A stretch of DNA of 64,000 bases from Pseudoalteromonas tunicata (GTDB lineage: Bacteria; Pseudomonadota; Gammaproteobacteria; Enterobacterales; Alteromonadaceae): positions 434,001-498,000 of the forward strand of contig NZ_CP011033.1 of assembly GCF_002310815.1 (NCBI RefSeq), given 5' to 3'. The notes beneath the pieces were generated by a model. That model had not been told where the DNA came from. It worked only from the letters and a program-made list of their open reading frames with translations, and ran no database searches. This document shows, piece by piece, positions 35,704-45,085 of this stretch. Both the position numbers and the translations under genes were made by a program. The first letter of the stretch is position 1, and every line of letters starts with the position of its first letter.

Positions 35704-36930
35704 ATGAAAATCCTGCATACCTCCGATTGGCATTTAGGCCAGCACTTTATGGGCAAAAGCCGTCAAAATGAACATGCCGCTTTTATTGATTGGTTACTCA
35801 ATACGGTAAAAACACACGCGATTGATGCAGTGATTATTGCAGGAGATGTCTTTGATACCGGTGCCCCGCCGAGTTATGCGCGTGAACTTTATAATCGTTT
35901 TATCGTGGCGATGAACCAACTTAAGTGCCCGCTGATAATTTTGGCTGGCAACCACGATTCAGTTGCTACCTTAAATGAGTCAAAAGGGTTGCTCGCTTAT
36001 TTAAATACTCATGTGATTGCTGCGCCCGATGAGGATTGCTCACAGCAAGTATTAACGGTTAATAATCGTCAAGGTGAACCTGGCGCACTGGTTTGTGCAA
36101 TTCCGTTTATTCGCCCCAAAGATGTCTTAAAAAGCCAGGCAGGTGAGTCAGCAGGTGATAAACAACAAGCACTTGGTCAAGCGATTGCTGCACATTATCA
36201 ACAAGTTTATCAAGCTGCACTGACAAAAAAAGCCGAGCTAGGATTAGCACTTCCAATTATTGCCACAGGCCATTTAACCGCAATGGGCGTAAAAAGTTCT
36301 GAATCAGTCCGAGAGATTTATATTGGTACCTTAGATGGCTTTGCTGCCAGCGAGTTTCCCGCTGCTGACTACATCGCGTTAGGTCATATTCATCGGCCAC
36401 AATTTGTCGCAAAATCAGAACATATTCGTTATTGCGGCTCGCCGATTGCTTTGAGCTTTGATGAGCTTGGCAGTGAGAAACAAGTGCTGGTAGCTGAATT
36501 TGAGCTCGATAAATTGCTGAGCGTATCCCCGATTTTAGTGCCTAGCTTTCAGGCTATGGCGGTGATAAAAGGTAATTTACAACAGATAGAACAAGCCCTT
36601 AATGAATTTAAAGCCAACACAGAACAGACTTGGCTATGCATTGAAGTTCAAACTGATGATTATCTCTCAGATTTACAACAACGCATTGCAGAACTCTGTC
36701 AGGATTTACCCGTCGAGGTATTGCAATTGCGACGGGCTCGTAATGCAAGGCAAACTGCTTTAAACCAAGAGCAACAAGAAGTACTCACCGAGCTTAGCCC
36801 AACAGATGTATTTGAGCGTCGTTTGGCCGAAGAGCCAGTGCAAAATGAGGCGCAACAACTGCGTTTAAATCGAATTCGTCAGCAATTTGCCACAATTGTC
36901 GCCAAAGTTGCGCAAGGAGAGCATAACTAA
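35704..36930 (+). CDS. sbcD: Exonuclease subunit SbcD
   Basis: A 408-residue Mre11-type nuclease. The phosphoesterase motifs are intact: ILHTSDWHLGQ, IIAGDVFDTGAP, LAGNHDS, ATGHLTAMG and ALGHIHRPQ. With SbcC it cleaves DNA hairpins and protein-blocked ends. Length is normal. Its stop codon overlaps the sbcC start (TAATG). Confidence 0.97.
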   Translation: MKILHTSDWHLGQHFMGKSRQNEHAAFIDWLLNTVKTHAIDAVIIAGDVFDTGAPPSYARELYNRFIVAMNQLKCPLIILAGNHDSVATLNESKGLLAYLNTHVIAAPDEDCSQQVLTVNNRQGEPGALVCAIPFIRPKDVLKSQAGESAGDKQQALGQAIAAHYQQVYQAALTKKAELGLALPIIATGHLTAMGVKSSESVREIYIGTLDGFAASEFPAADYIALGHIHRPQFVAKSEHIRYCGSPIALSFDELGSEKQVLVAEFELDKLLSVSPILVPSFQAMAVIKGNLQQIEQALNEFKANTEQTWLCIEVQTDDYLSDLQQRIAELCQDLPVEVLQLRRARNARQTALNQEQQEVLTELSPTDVFERRLAEEPVQNEAQQLRLNRIRQQFATIVAKVAQGEHN

Positions 36931-39900
36931 TGCGTATACTGAGTTTACGGTTTAAAAATATTAATTCACTTAAAGGTGAATGGAAAATTGATTTTACCCA
37001 GCCTCCATTTGCTAATAATGGCTTGTTTGCCATCACGGGGCCAACAGGTGCCGGAAAAACCACTTTACTCGATGCTATTTGCATGGCCTTGTACCACCGT
37101 ACACCAAGGCTTAACGCCATTTCAAAAACCAGTAATGAGTTGATGACTCGCGGTACTGCGGAGTCTTTAGCGGAAGTGGAGTTTGAAGTAAAAGGCCAAG
37201 GGTATCGTGCATTTTGGAGCCAACGTCGCTCACGAGGCAGTAGCGAAGGCAATTTACAAGAAGCAAAAGTGGAGCTTGCAAAAATCAGTGATGGCAGCAT
37301 TTTAGCCTCGCAAATTAAACAAAAAAATCAGCAAATAGAATCTATTACTGGTCTCGATTTTGCGCGTTTTACTAAATCTATGATGTTGTCTCAAGGACAA
37401 TTTGCGGCGTTTTTAAATGCTGATCCTAACGAGCGCGCTGAATTACTTGAAGAACTGACCGGGACTGAAATTTATGGTTTGATTTCAGAGCAAGTACACA
37501 TCGAATTTTCACAGGCAAAACAAGCTCTTGCTGAACTTAAAGCGCAGGCTCAAGGGGTTGAGCTTCTGAGTGAAGAAGCATTGGCGACATATAAAAGCCA
37601 GCAAAGTGAGCTCACTCTTACCTTACAAAATGCAGAAGCAGAACAAACTACGCTGCAAACTCAGCTCACTTGGCTAAAACAATATCAACAAGCCCAATCG
37701 GTATTAACGGACTTGCAACTGCAAGTGACAAAAGCTGAGCAGGCTTTGCTTGAGCACCAGAGCCAATTAACGCGTTTGTCAAACAGCGAACCAGCTGAAT
37801 TACTCCGACCTGCCTATCAAGTGTACCAAGACCATAAAAATCAAGCTGATAAACTTATCGCGCAATTGGCGAGTCTAGAGAGTGTAACTGCCAAGCAGCA
37901 ACTGGCCGTGCAGCTACAACAAACGCAGCATGATGAGGCAAAAATACGTTTATTAGAGCTACAGCAACAGCAACAACAACAAGATAAATTACTCAATGAA
38001 GAAGTGATACCGCTTGATCTTGAGCTCAAAAGTATTGTGTCTGATTTAACACAAAACCAGACAGATCTTGAGCAATATATCAAGCAACATAATCAGCTAA
38101 ATACCGATACTGAGGCTCTTCAAGCCCAGCAGCAAAACATAGTAGAAAAACTAGCACAATGTGATAAATACCTTGCTTTGCATCATGCTGATGAGCAATT
38201 GGCAAGTTTACTACCGCGCTGGCAAGATCAGTTACAACAGGTGGTTGCTAATCATGAGTTACTCGCAGATAAATCGGCCCGAATCAATGAACAGCAACTG
38301 CAACTGAATAAAGTAGTTGAGCAAGCAAAGCAGGCCGCCACTGAACTGACAATAGCGACACAGACTCATAGCCAAAACGAGCAAAAACAGCTTTCACAGC
38401 AACAAGCGCTTGAGCATTTACTTGGTCAGCATACGGTAGCTTCGTTGCAAGACAGTGTGCAAAATATGCAGCAACAGCAAATTTTATCGCAGCAATTGCC
38501 ACCGATACTTCAGCGACTCAAACGCTGTTTAGCGCAAAAGCAACAGTTGAGCATTAGTATTGAGCAGGCAACCGCTCAAACTGCACAGTGTGATCAACAA
38601 CTACAACAGCTGAGAACAACCTATAAGTTGCAGCGTGAACAGATTAATTTATTAGAACAATTACAGCGTCAGGAACAGCAAATTGCCGACTTTACTCAGG
38701 CGCGTTTACAGTTACAGCCTGATCAAGCCTGCCCACTATGCGGCTCATGTGAACATCCTTTAATTAATGAATATCGAGCACTTGATGTAAATATTAATCA
38801 AAGTAAATTAAATCAAGCCAAACAGCAGTTGGCAGAAATAGAACAACAAGCAAATCAAATCAAAGAGCAAAAAGCCGTCGCGGTGGCAATGCATCTGCAA
38901 CACGCTGAGCAATACACGCAATTAATTACTGACATTGAGCAGTTGCAACAAAACTGGCATCAAATTAATCAATCATTGGCGCTTAATCTGTTATGGGATG
39001 ATGAAGTTCAGTTAACTGAGTACCTAGCGCAGCAACAACAAGCATTAATGAGCTCAAAAACGCTGATCACTCAAGCACAGCAATTTGAAAGTGCGCTTAA
39101 ACAAAGCTTATTAAATACCCAAGCTTCTTTTGAGAAAGTAAAAGATATAAAACATCAGCACGCGCTACTCGAGCAAACCATCACCCAACAACACGCCGCT
39201 ATTACACAGCAAGGTACTGAGATTGAAAAAAACCAACAATTATTGCACAAACAATCGACACAGCTAAGCAGTGAGCTTGATAAATTGGGTTTGGTTCTGC
39301 CTGATTTAGCCGAGATTGAAACCTGGTATAACCATCAGCACGCTAAAGTAGCACAGTGGCAACAGCAGCAAATGCAGAAAAAAACGCTGACAGACAATCA
39401 GCAAAAAATACAGTTGCAAGTAACCGAAAAAACAACCCAGTTACACCAGTTAACAAAGTTGCTCGATGATTACAGCAGTAAGATAGCGCAGCAAATGGCG
39501 AGCCAAGCGCAATTACAGCACAAAAGACAAGCATTATTTGGTGAGCAAAAAGTAGAAACGGCACGCAGTGCAATGACGCAACATGTGCAGCAAAGTCAAC
39601 AACTTTTTGATGAGCAAGTCAACGCGCTCAATCAATTAACTCAGCAATGGCAAAGCGCACAAGGTGAGCAAAAAGGGCTACAACAACAACTTTTACAGCT
39701 GCAATCAGATACATTAGCGCATCAAACCTATTGGAATGAAGTGCTAAGTAACAGCGTATTTGCTGATTTAGATAGCTTTTTAGCTGCATTATTACCACAA
39801 GATCAAAAACAACAGCTGCAGCAATTAAAACAGGATTTACAGACCGAGCAAACCAAAGCGGTTGCGTTATTAACGCAAGCTAACAATACCTTTGAGCAGC

Positions 39901-40628
39901 ATTTGCTAGATGCCCAGTCACCAACTTGGTGTGACCTTGATTGGCAACAGCTGAGCGAGCAACTACACCATATTCAGCAAAAAGAGCGAGAGCTGGTGGA
40001 GCAAACAGGGCAAATAAAACAAGCCTTGCAGGATGATCAAAAGCGTCGATTAAATCAAACCCATTTATTTGAAAAAATAGCCCTCTGCCAAATTGAATAT
40101 GATGATTTAGCTTATTTACACGGTTTAATTGGATCCCAAAAAGGCGATAAATTTAGAAAGTTTGCCCAAGGACTGACACTTGATCATCTGGTGTATTTGG
40201 CCAATAAACAGTTGGCGCGGTTACATGGACGTTATTTACTTGAACGTAAACCATCTGAAGCGCTTGAATTACAAGTACTTGATACATGGCAAGGCGATAG
40301 CGTACGCGATACCAAAACCCTTTCTGGTGGCGAAAGCTTTTTAGTCAGCTTGGCATTGGCACTGGCGTTGTCGGATTTAGTGAGCCATAAAACTAGTATT
40401 GATTCACTGTTTTTAGATGAAGGGTTTGGCACCTTAGACAGAGAAACGCTCGATATGGCGTTAGACGCGCTTGATAATTTACATGCCAGTGGCAAAACTA
40501 TTGGGGTGATCAGCCACATTGATGCAATGAAAGAGCGAATAGCAGTGCAAATTGAAGTGAAAAAACAAAATGGCTTAGGTTATAGCCGCTTAGCACCTCA
40601 GTATGCATTCAGTGGCGAGGAAGCGTAA
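36930..40628 (+). CDS. sbcC: Exonuclease subunit SbcC
   Basis: A 1232-residue Rad50-type ATPase. Walker A is GPTGAGKTTLLDAI (about residues 37-50). Two long Gln-rich coiled coils flank the zinc hook CPLCGSCEHPL at about residue 600. The ABC signature KTLSGGESFLVSLALALAL is followed by Walker B with SLFLDEGFGTLD (about 1158-1169). Complete and normal in length. Translationally coupled to sbcD and followed one base later by the sulfotransferase-like gene. Confidence 0.97.
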   Translation: MRILSLRFKNINSLKGEWKIDFTQPPFANNGLFAITGPTGAGKTTLLDAICMALYHRTPRLNAISKTSNELMTRGTAESLAEVEFEVKGQGYRAFWSQRRSRGSSEGNLQEAKVELAKISDGSILASQIKQKNQQIESITGLDFARFTKSMMLSQGQFAAFLNADPNERAELLEELTGTEIYGLISEQVHIEFSQAKQALAELKAQAQGVELLSEEALATYKSQQSELTLTLQNAEAEQTTLQTQLTWLKQYQQAQSVLTDLQLQVTKAEQALLEHQSQLTRLSNSEPAELLRPAYQVYQDHKNQADKLIAQLASLESVTAKQQLAVQLQQTQHDEAKIRLLELQQQQQQQDKLLNEEVIPLDLELKSIVSDLTQNQTDLEQYIKQHNQLNTDTEALQAQQQNIVEKLAQCDKYLALHHADEQLASLLPRWQDQLQQVVANHELLADKSARINEQQLQLNKVVEQAKQAATELTIATQTHSQNEQKQLSQQQALEHLLGQHTVASLQDSVQNMQQQQILSQQLPPILQRLKRCLAQKQQLSISIEQATAQTAQCDQQLQQLRTTYKLQREQINLLEQLQRQEQQIADFTQARLQLQPDQACPLCGSCEHPLINEYRALDVNINQSKLNQAKQQLAEIEQQANQIKEQKAVAVAMHLQHAEQYTQLITDIEQLQQNWHQINQSLALNLLWDDEVQLTEYLAQQQQALMSSKTLITQAQQFESALKQSLLNTQASFEKVKDIKHQHALLEQTITQQHAAITQQGTEIEKNQQLLHKQSTQLSSELDKLGLVLPDLAEIETWYNHQHAKVAQWQQQQMQKKTLTDNQQKIQLQVTEKTTQLHQLTKLLDDYSSKIAQQMASQAQLQHKRQALFGEQKVETARSAMTQHVQQSQQLFDEQVNALNQLTQQWQSAQGEQKGLQQQLLQLQSDTLAHQTYWNEVLSNSVFADLDSFLAALLPQDQKQQLQQLKQDLQTEQTKAVALLTQANNTFEQHLLDAQSPTWCDLDWQQLSEQLHHIQQKERELVEQTGQIKQALQDDQKRRLNQTHLFEKIALCQIEYDDLAYLHGLIGSQKGDKFRKFAQGLTLDHLVYLANKQLARLHGRYLLERKPSEALELQVLDTWQGDSVRDTKTLSGGESFLVSLALALALSDLVSHKTSIDSLFLDEGFGTLDRETLDMALDALDNLHASGKTIGVISHIDAMKERIAVQIEVKKQNGLGYSRLAPQYAFSGEEA

Positions 40629-40629
40629 A

Positions 40630-41316
40630 ATGCAGTTCGACATCCAAGCGCCACAAGAAATTATTGATGAACCAAAAATTTTTATCATTGGGTTACCTCG
40701 TACTGCCACAACCAGTGTGTGCGTCGCGATGTTACAACTGGGCTATCGCACAGCGCATACCGCTTATGTTAAATCTGCCTTTGAGCAGGCGCAAGTGATG
40801 GCCGACACCCCGATTTTTTGTGATTATCAAGCGCTAGACCGTCTTTATCCGGGGGCTAAATTTATTTATCTTGAGCGAGAGTTGGTAAACTGGTTGCCCT
40901 CAATTAAGCAATTATTACTGCGTATGTCAGATAACTTATTAAGTCATAAAGGTGGCTTTAATCCCATCATTAAACGTTGTTTTAAAACCACGTTTTCGCC
41001 TTTTACCACTGAAAATATTAGTAGTGATGCATTTTTAGCTGCTTGTTATCAGCGTCATTTTAACGAAGCGAAACGCTATTTTAATCACCGCCCGGCTGAT
41101 TTCTTATCTATAAATGTCACTGAGCCAAATAGTTTTACGCTTTTAAGCGAATTTTTACAGCGTGATGGCGAACAATTGCCAATCTCGGGATTTGAAAAAA
41201 TCAATATCGCGGGCAAAGTGACTGCATGGAACGAAATTAAGCATCCTTTAAAAATCGCCTCCACCCGAGGGGGCAAAATAGATAAGTTAGATTTAATGCT
41301 TTTGCCAAGGCCGTAA
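40630..41316 (+). CDS. Sulfotransferase-like protein
   Basis: A 228-residue protein with the 5'-phosphosulfate-binding-type loop FIIGLPRTATTSVCVAML at residues 17-34 and KFIYLERELVNWLPSIKQLL further on, the pattern of the sulfotransferase P-loop family. It starts one base after the sbcC stop codon with an AGGAAG ribosome site inside sbcC, so it belongs to the sbcDC transcript. Its acceptor is unknown and a link to DNA repair is not obvious. Confidence 0.7.
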   Translation: MQFDIQAPQEIIDEPKIFIIGLPRTATTSVCVAMLQLGYRTAHTAYVKSAFEQAQVMADTPIFCDYQALDRLYPGAKFIYLERELVNWLPSIKQLLLRMSDNLLSHKGGFNPIIKRCFKTTFSPFTTENISSDAFLAACYQRHFNEAKRYFNHRPADFLSINVTEPNSFTLLSEFLQRDGEQLPISGFEKINIAGKVTAWNEIKHPLKIASTRGGKIDKLDLMLLPRP

Positions 41317-41399
41317 GGCAGGTAAAATGCGCGTTTTTGTAGCCATGAGCTGCGTATATACCCACGTTTTTGGGTATTTTGAGATAGATTTGAGGTTGT

Positions 41400-41972
41400 A
41401 TGTTTGAACTAAAATACCACACGCCATTTTCTTGGACCGAAGCAGTGCTCGCTGATTTTGATGCATTTTTACAAGATCATGCTGCCGCTGAAAAAAAAGC
41501 ATCAGGCATGGCGGTCTCAATGTTGTCACATTACCCCGATCGTGAAAAATTAGTTCGTGCTATGACCGATTTAGCATTAGAAGAATTAATTCATTTTAAG
41601 CAAGTCATCAAAATTATTTATGCTCGTGGTGCGATTTTAGGTGATGATAAAAAAGACTTATACATCAGTGAAATACGTAAACTATTTCGTCGTGGCCGAG
41701 ATGAGTTTTTATTAGACCGCTTACTTGTCGCAGGCGTAATCGAAGCGCGCGGTTATGAGCGTTTTTCATTAGTTGCACAAGCGCTGCCAGCAGGAAAAGA
41801 GAAAACGTTTTATGAAGCCATTGCAAAATCAGAAGCTAAACATAAAGATTTGTTTGTTGAACTTGCCTATGACTACTTTGATAAAGCAGTTGTTGATCTA
41901 CGTTTAGAGGAAATCCTTAGCGCCGAGGCTGAAATTTGCGCCCAACTTCCTTTTAGAGCCGCTTTACACTAG
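41400..41972 (+). CDS. miaE: tRNA 2-methylthio-N6-isopentenyl adenosine hydroxylase
   Basis: A 190-residue ferritin-like di-iron enzyme. Metal ligands sit in ALEELIHFKQVI, VIEARGYERFSLVA and AKSEAKHKDLFVELA. It hydroxylates ms2i6A37 in tRNA. The length and the N-terminal YHTPFSWTEAVLADFDAFL match MiaE. It is separated from the upstream gene by 83 bp and is probably transcribed alone. Confidence 0.93.
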   Translation: MFELKYHTPFSWTEAVLADFDAFLQDHAAAEKKASGMAVSMLSHYPDREKLVRAMTDLALEELIHFKQVIKIIYARGAILGDDKKDLYISEIRKLFRRGRDEFLLDRLLVAGVIEARGYERFSLVAQALPAGKEKTFYEAIAKSEAKHKDLFVELAYDYFDKAVVDLRLEEILSAEAEICAQLPFRAALH

Positions 41973-42711
41973 GGCGTGTAGAGATAAACTTTTTTAGATG
42001 TCTCGTTTTGAGATCAATAAAATTCATAAGCCATTGATCTCAATTAATCTGCATGTTGGATATGAGATTTACTAACATCTTACAATAATACTCCACCCAA
42101 AAGTTATTCTTTTTAAGCAGGGATTTTAAAGGCAATAAAGCGGATTGACGCGTCAATAGCAGGACTATTGGCGTTAATTTAACGCTGTTAATGTTGATAA
42201 TAGTTACCTGACTCGATTTACTCTCCAGATTTCAGTTTCTCAGCAGATATCGCTCAGCGATAGTTAGCTACATGCTTTTATCTCAATCCATCATTGTATT
42301 GTTATCAGCTTTTTTCAGCCTGCAAACATTATTGATGTACTTTTCGCATACTTAACTTTTTTACAGTTATGTTTTTGATTATATTAAAAAGTTATATCAG
42401 AAATTACTTTCTATTTTTACTATTAAAAACAATTGGTTAAAAGTTCTCTGTCAACCAGCTGATATTCATCTTAAATATGAAAATGACAGCGATGTCTTAC
42501 CTACTTTGATTAAAACTATATAAAAATCAATGGCCTTAGTTACTTTTGTGAATGTAATAAAAAAACTTTTTTTGTAACTATTATTTTACATTGCGGCGTT
42601 TGTTTGTATTTCCGGTTCACGTTTACTTTACATAGCAAGCAAGGTTAAATGCTTTGGTCTTATTTAGGGACATATAACATTTATAATAAAATAATAAGTT
42701 CAGGGGATAGT
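41973..42711. other. Long AT-rich intergenic region with palindromes
   Basis: About 740 bp without a credible gene. It contains three perfect palindromic segments: ATTGACGCGTCAAT (42144-42157), GCGTTAA-T-TTAACGC (42171-42185) and TATCGCT-C-AGCGATA (42248-42262). The right 350 bp are very AT-rich and probably hold the protease promoter. No RNA class was recognised. Confidence 0.6.
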
Positions 42712-44523
42712 ATGATTTTAAGAAAATCCTTACTTGCAAGCTCGATAGCACTACTTATCAGTGCAAATGCAGTTGCAGATATTACAAATTCAACTTTTGC
42801 ATTGGCAGGGGGAGATCCGCTTACTCCGCAACAGTGGCATTTACAAAACACCGGTCAATCAGGCTTTTCATTATCAAATGGGATTGCAGGTAATGATCTC
42901 GATTTAGATTTTGCCCATTTGATGGGTATTAAAGGCCGCGGCATTACTGTTGCCGTAATTGACAGCGGTGTCGAAATTTCTCATCCAGATCTAAAAGCGA
43001 ATGTTGTTGCCGGTTCGTTAAATGTAGCTGATGGTTCTGACTTTCCAACAGACTTAAATGGTCACGGTACATCTGTGGCAGGTTTAATTGCGGCAGTTGA
43101 AGGCAATGGTATTGGTGGGCGGGGTGTTGCACCACTTGCAAGCTTGGTCGGTTTTAACTTTTTAGCTAATCAAACGGTGGCGAGCTGGTTAGTATCCCAT
43201 GGTTTATCTGAGGATTTTCGTGCGTTAGATCGTTTTACCGATCCACGTGTATTTAATCAAAGTTATGGCAGTACACCAGCAACTCCTCGCGCTTATGATT
43301 ACGTGACCAATCCATTTTTAGAATTAACTGATCAAGTTCAAGCTGATATTTCATTAAACAGTCACTGGGGTCGTGGTGCAGTGTATGTTAAATCTGCCGG
43401 TAACTCATTTGGTTCATATACAACAGCCTATCGTGGTCAACTAATTCAAGTGCTTCCTTATGAAGGCGGACAATTTTATAACAATAACGGCCTGCCATTC
43501 CACAGTGCCAACATCAGTACTGACAACAATAATTACTGGAACTTAGTGGTATCAGCGATAAATGCAGAGGGTAAGTTATCTTCGTATTCGTCTGTCGGTT
43601 CAAGTGTATTTTTATCGGCACCAGGGGGGGAATATGGTACAGACTCGCCGGCAATGGTGACCATCGATTTAACCGGTTGTGATAAAGGGATGAATGTTGC
43701 GGGTGATCACCCAAATGCACTTCATGGTGGCACTGAACTAGATCCTAATTGTGATTACAACGGTACGATGAATGGTACGTCATCAGCTGCGCCAAACACT
43801 TCTGGTGCGATAGCCACTATTATGTCTGCAAATCATGCACTTGATGCGCGCACTGTACGTCATTTATTAGCGCAAACTGCGCGCAAAACAGACCCAACAA
43901 ACCAAGGTGTTGACCTTACTTTTGAAAATGCGCAAGGCGAAGTTGTAACGTACAACGCAGTACCTGGGTGGCAAACAAATGCGGCTGGCTATAACTTTCA
44001 TCATTTTTATGGTTTAGGTGCGATTGATGTTGATGCCGCGGTCTATAAAGCCTTATTTACCGGTGTATCGTTGCCAAAACTACAGATCACTGATTGGGTT
44101 AGCACACAAGCCAATGTTGAAATTCCTGATGCATCGTTAGTTGGTGCGCAAAGTGCAATTAATGTTGAGCAAGCTTTAACCGTTGAATCTGTTCAAGTAA
44201 AACTAAATATTGATCATAGCCGCTTACGCGATCTAGCCATTGAATTGGTGTCCCCATCGGGTACCCGCAGCGTATTAATGAGCGCGCGTACTGGCTTTTT
44301 AGGTGGTAATGATGGAGGTTATACTGATGCAGTTATGCTCAATAATCACTTTTATGGTGAGCAAGCGCAAGGTGAATGGACACTTAATGTGATTGATACC
44401 GATAAAGGCACAAGTTACACCTTAGGTTTTAACCCTGCTTTAGGCTTAATTGGTTTTAATAGCCGTAACAATGAGATTGCTGGTGTATTAAAAGACTGGT
44501 CAATCCGTATCTTTGGTCATTAA
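42712..44523 (+). CDS. Kexin/ASP-like secreted subtilase with P-domain
   Basis: A 603-residue S8 serine protease. The signal peptide ends near residue 22 and the mature part begins close to the catalytic domain, with no room for a classical inhibitory propeptide. The triad is Asp in VAVIDSGVE (D84), His in DLNGHGTSVAG (H118) and Ser in NGTSSAAP (S357). The C-terminal 140 residues form a proprotein-convertase P-domain (LNIDHSRLRDLAIELVSPSG to WTLNVIDTDKG). The plan matches Aeromonas sobria ASP, which folds with a separately encoded chaperone. AGGGGAT precedes the ATG. Confidence 0.88.
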   Translation: MILRKSLLASSIALLISANAVADITNSTFALAGGDPLTPQQWHLQNTGQSGFSLSNGIAGNDLDLDFAHLMGIKGRGITVAVIDSGVEISHPDLKANVVAGSLNVADGSDFPTDLNGHGTSVAGLIAAVEGNGIGGRGVAPLASLVGFNFLANQTVASWLVSHGLSEDFRALDRFTDPRVFNQSYGSTPATPRAYDYVTNPFLELTDQVQADISLNSHWGRGAVYVKSAGNSFGSYTTAYRGQLIQVLPYEGGQFYNNNGLPFHSANISTDNNNYWNLVVSAINAEGKLSSYSSVGSSVFLSAPGGEYGTDSPAMVTIDLTGCDKGMNVAGDHPNALHGGTELDPNCDYNGTMNGTSSAAPNTSGAIATIMSANHALDARTVRHLLAQTARKTDPTNQGVDLTFENAQGEVVTYNAVPGWQTNAAGYNFHHFYGLGAIDVDAAVYKALFTGVSLPKLQITDWVSTQANVEIPDASLVGAQSAINVEQALTVESVQVKLNIDHSRLRDLAIELVSPSGTRSVLMSARTGFLGGNDGGYTDAVMLNNHFYGEQAQGEWTLNVIDTDKGTSYTLGFNPALGLIGFNSRNNEIAGVLKDWSIRIFGH

Positions 44524-44538
44524 TTAGGAGTTAACACC

Positions 44539-45018
44539 ATGAAAGTATTATTAATTGCAGCAAGTTTAATGAGTGCAGGTGTGATGGCTTCTGAGCCAAC
44601 GCCAGCAGAATTAGCAAAATTTAAGATTGTTTCGGCCGCCCAAGTTGCACAAATGCAAGAAAATGTCCAAATCAATGGCAAAGTGTATACCCGTAAAGCA
44701 ACACCTAAAATGCAGGCATTAACACAAGAAATTGATTTACCAAAAAGCGTTGTGATTGGTGAAGTTGTATCGTCAGATGATGGTTTTACGTCATACCAAG
44801 TGACGGGGGAAATCATTGTTAAGCTCAAAGGAAATGTTGATTTTACCGCGTTTAATCAGAAAAATAATCTAACGATTAAACAAGCATATCAAGAATATTA
44901 TGTGCTAAAAGCAGCAGATAAAAGCAACTTGTTAACGCTGGTAAATCAATTAACTACGCTTGAAAATGTTGAATCTGCAACTATCGATTTAGCGGATTTA
45001 ACCATTACTACACACTAA
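44539..45018 (+). CDS. Putative external chaperone of the adjacent protease
   Basis: A 159-residue secreted protein (signal ending GVMA), encoded 15 bp after the protease. After a polar N-terminal half, the last 75 residues (GEIIVKLKGNVDFTAFNQKN to DLADLTITTH) read as a beta-alpha-beta-beta-alpha-beta module, like the propeptide/I9 inhibitor of subtilases. Size, position and design match ORF2 of the A. sobria ASP locus, which folds and then inhibits the protease from a separate polypeptide. I infer the same role. Confidence 0.7.
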   Translation: MKVLLIAASLMSAGVMASEPTPAELAKFKIVSAAQVAQMQENVQINGKVYTRKATPKMQALTQEIDLPKSVVIGEVVSSDDGFTSYQVTGEIIVKLKGNVDFTAFNQKNNLTIKQAYQEYYVLKAADKSNLLTLVNQLTTLENVESATIDLADLTITTH

Positions 45019-45041
45019 TTACTCTCCTACCTGAGTAGCGC

Positions 45042-45085
45042 AAGCCCAGGGTCATTTTGCATTGCCAAATGGCGCTGGGCTTTTT
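45042..45085 (+). terminator. Terminator after the chaperone gene
   Basis: AAGCCCAG and CTGGGCTTTTT pair around a loop containing a second small stem (CATTTTGC and GCCAAATG). It overlaps the last codons of the convergent GGDEF-EAL gene. Confidence 0.65.

Noticed and set aside
37960..38000. CAG/CAA repeat tract in sbcC as a microsatellite
   Set aside because: It encodes the Gln-rich coiled coil in frame and is irregular; ordinary for SbcC.
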